In this document: piece by piece, positions 6,393 to 7,113 of the stretch
Layout of the letters: every line of letters begins with the position of its first letter
How positions within the stretch are numbered: position 1 is the first letter of the stretch
Assembly (NCBI GenBank): GCA_903835145.1
Contig: CAILMA010000678.1
Coordinates: 1-7,113, forward strand
Reading direction: 5' to 3'
Source of the DNA: an uncultured Bacteroidota bacterium
GTDB taxonomy: Bacteria; Bacteroidota; Bacteroidia; Chitinophagales; Chitinophagaceae
DNA: 7,113 nt
The notes under the pieces: generated by a model
The model's database searches: none
Seen by the model: only the letters and a program-made list of their open reading frames with translations
Told to the model about the DNA's origin: nothing
Made by a program: the position numbers and the translations under genes

Positions 6393-6516
6393 TTCAAAGC
6401 AATGAATCCTACCCTATCTCATTAAACTTAGTTGACCCTTGGATAACCCTTTTGGAATAAATTGAGTTTCTGAAAATCAATATTTTAAAAATTATCGTTT
6501 GTAATATTATACCGAA

Positions 6517-6545
6517 TTGCAGCAATCCATTTAGTAATACCTTGA
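6517..6545 (+). promoter_or_regulatory. Weak candidate promoter for the second secreted-protein gene
   Basis: TTG at 6517-6519 is followed after 18 bases by TACCTTGA (6538-6545), which resembles the Bacteroidota TTG / TAnnTTTG arrangement but has mismatches in the -7 box. It would give a very short leader of roughly 20 bases before the ATG at 6570. No better match was found in the 200 bases upstream. Confidence 0.25.
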
Positions 6546-6569
6546 ATTAACCTTTTTAATAACAATTTT

Positions 6570-7113
6570 ATGAGGAAACATTTCTCTTTATTAACGTTCA
6601 CGCTTGCCCTGTTACTGGTCGGTGGTTTTGCATCAGCGCAAATAGTGACTGGTAATCTATTCCTACAGGGTAAGTATGCGGAAATTGGAGCTCAGGAAGA
6701 TGCATCTTTTGGTTCTTCTGTTAGTGCGCCTTCGGGCTATCACCCGCATGGTAGTTTTTATCTTTGTGGTGCTTCCAATTCGCTCGCCATGGTTTATGAC
6801 TGGGGGCATGATGGCTGGAGTACAGGTTCTCCGAATTACATGGGCGATTATACCTTGCCCGGTAGTCCTTGGGAAGAGTGGGCGATAGAAACTGGCGGCA
6901 CAGTATGCTTTGCCAATTCTGAGTCTTGCGGACCTTCTGGTACATTGACTGGTAGCTTCACCTCTTTTTATAACTCCTTTGGCACACTCGGTCCTTGGTA
7001 TTCTAACTATGGTTCCCGTGCAACAGGTATCTGGACAGGTTCTGTTGGCTCCGGCTCAGCACTTACCATCCGTAAAGAACACCGTGTTGATACGTTTGGC
7101 TCTGCGGTTGTTG
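6570..7113 (+). CDS. Secreted protein, N-terminal 181 residues only (cut by the window end); probable large Bacteroidota surface protein
   Basis: The reading frame starts at ATG 6570 and stays open to the last base, so the C-terminus is out of view. Residues 1-23 (MRKHFSLLTFTLALLLVGGFASA) are a clear signal peptide with ASA|Q cleavage and no lipobox. The mature part is rich in Gly, Ser, Trp and Tyr, with GKYAEIGAQEDASFGSSV (residues 34-51), a GYHPHG turn (56-61), DWGHDGWSTGSPNYMGDYTLPGSP (77-100) and WEEW (101-104). Cys 66, 113 and 120 are present. The order of a G-x-Y-x-E-I-G strand, D-x-x-x-DGW, GSPNY-x-GDY-x-x-PGSP and a later TIRKE strand resembles, from memory, the N-terminal domain of large T9SS-exported proteins in Chitinophagaceae. 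No named family or enzymatic function can be claimed. There is no Shine-Dalgarno sequence; the bases before ATG are AT-rich. It is transcribed away from the giant gene. Confidence 0.85.
   Translation, partial: MRKHFSLLTFTLALLLVGGFASAQIVTGNLFLQGKYAEIGAQEDASFGSSVSAPSGYHPHGSFYLCGASNSLAMVYDWGHDGWSTGSPNYMGDYTLPGSPWEEWAIETGGTVCFANSESCGPSGTLTGSFTSFYNSFGTLGPWYSNYGSRATGIWTGSVGSGSALTIRKEHRVDTFGSAVV

Larger units (their letters stand above)
5713..6569. other. 857-bp divergent intergenic region with no convincing gene
   Basis: This region separates the two divergent starts. It is visibly more AT-rich than either flanking gene and has many A and T runs. It holds the direct repeat at 5995-6031, two candidate minus-strand promoters, a small leader hairpin at 5810-5828, an interrupted inverted repeat at 6050-6118 and a small AT-rich hairpin at 6375-6392. 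I see no tRNA, no recognisable riboswitch, no CRISPR array and no insertion sequence. Between about 6130 and 6510 I find nothing beyond that hairpin and a 10-bp palindrome at 6358-6367 (TGTAGCTACA). Confidence 0.75.

Noticed and set aside
6375..6496. Alternative pairing of GATAATTTT (6386-6394) with AAAATTATC (6488-6496) as an attenuator-like switch
   Set aside because: Both arms are short and almost purely A/T, so such matches are expected by chance in this AT-rich stretch, and no T-tract or leader peptide accompanies them.
6721..6945. Open frame of 74 codons on the minus strand within the second secreted-protein gene
   Set aside because: It is antisense to a frame with a clear signal peptide that stays open to the window end, and it has no recognisable features.

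Overview
The window most likely comes from a member of the phylum Bacteroidota, probably a Chitinophagaceae-like lineage. The evidence is a giant secreted protein ending in a type IX secretion (T9SS, Por secretion) type A sorting domain, two signal peptides ending in ASA|Q, no Shine-Dalgarno sequences in front of the starts, and promoter-like sequences of the Bacteroidota TTTG / TAnnTTTG kind. No housekeeping or RNA gene is present to fix the genus.

Layout: positions 1-29 hold a perfect hairpin terminator. Positions 55-5712 (minus strand) are one 1885-residue gene for a modular cell-surface or secreted protein. In protein order it has a signal peptide, an IPT/TIG domain, a seven-repeat FG-GAP/VCBS calcium-binding propeller, twelve tandem Ig-like (Big_2-type) repeats of about 78 residues, three PKD-like/Ig-like domains, a Cys-containing YQWGYD module and the T9SS sorting domain. 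Positions 5713-6569 are an 857-bp AT-rich divergent intergenic region with no convincing gene. It carries a 17-bp direct repeat with a 20-bp period that looks like a LytTR-type operator, placed directly upstream of a candidate promoter pointing at the giant gene. From 6570 to the window end (plus strand) lies the first 181 codons of a second secreted protein, cut off by the window edge.

The two genes are transcribed away from each other and both encode exported proteins, so the region looks like a surface-protein locus. The giant protein has no recognisable catalytic domain and is best read as an adhesin-like or surface scaffold protein. The second protein begins with an extracellular domain rich in Gly, Ser, Trp and Tyr that I associate from memory with large Bacteroidota surface proteins. 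No mobile element, CRISPR array, tRNA, rRNA or defence system is visible. The observation most worth testing is the putative LytTR operator; the rest is a well-formed but recognisable T9SS surface-protein architecture.
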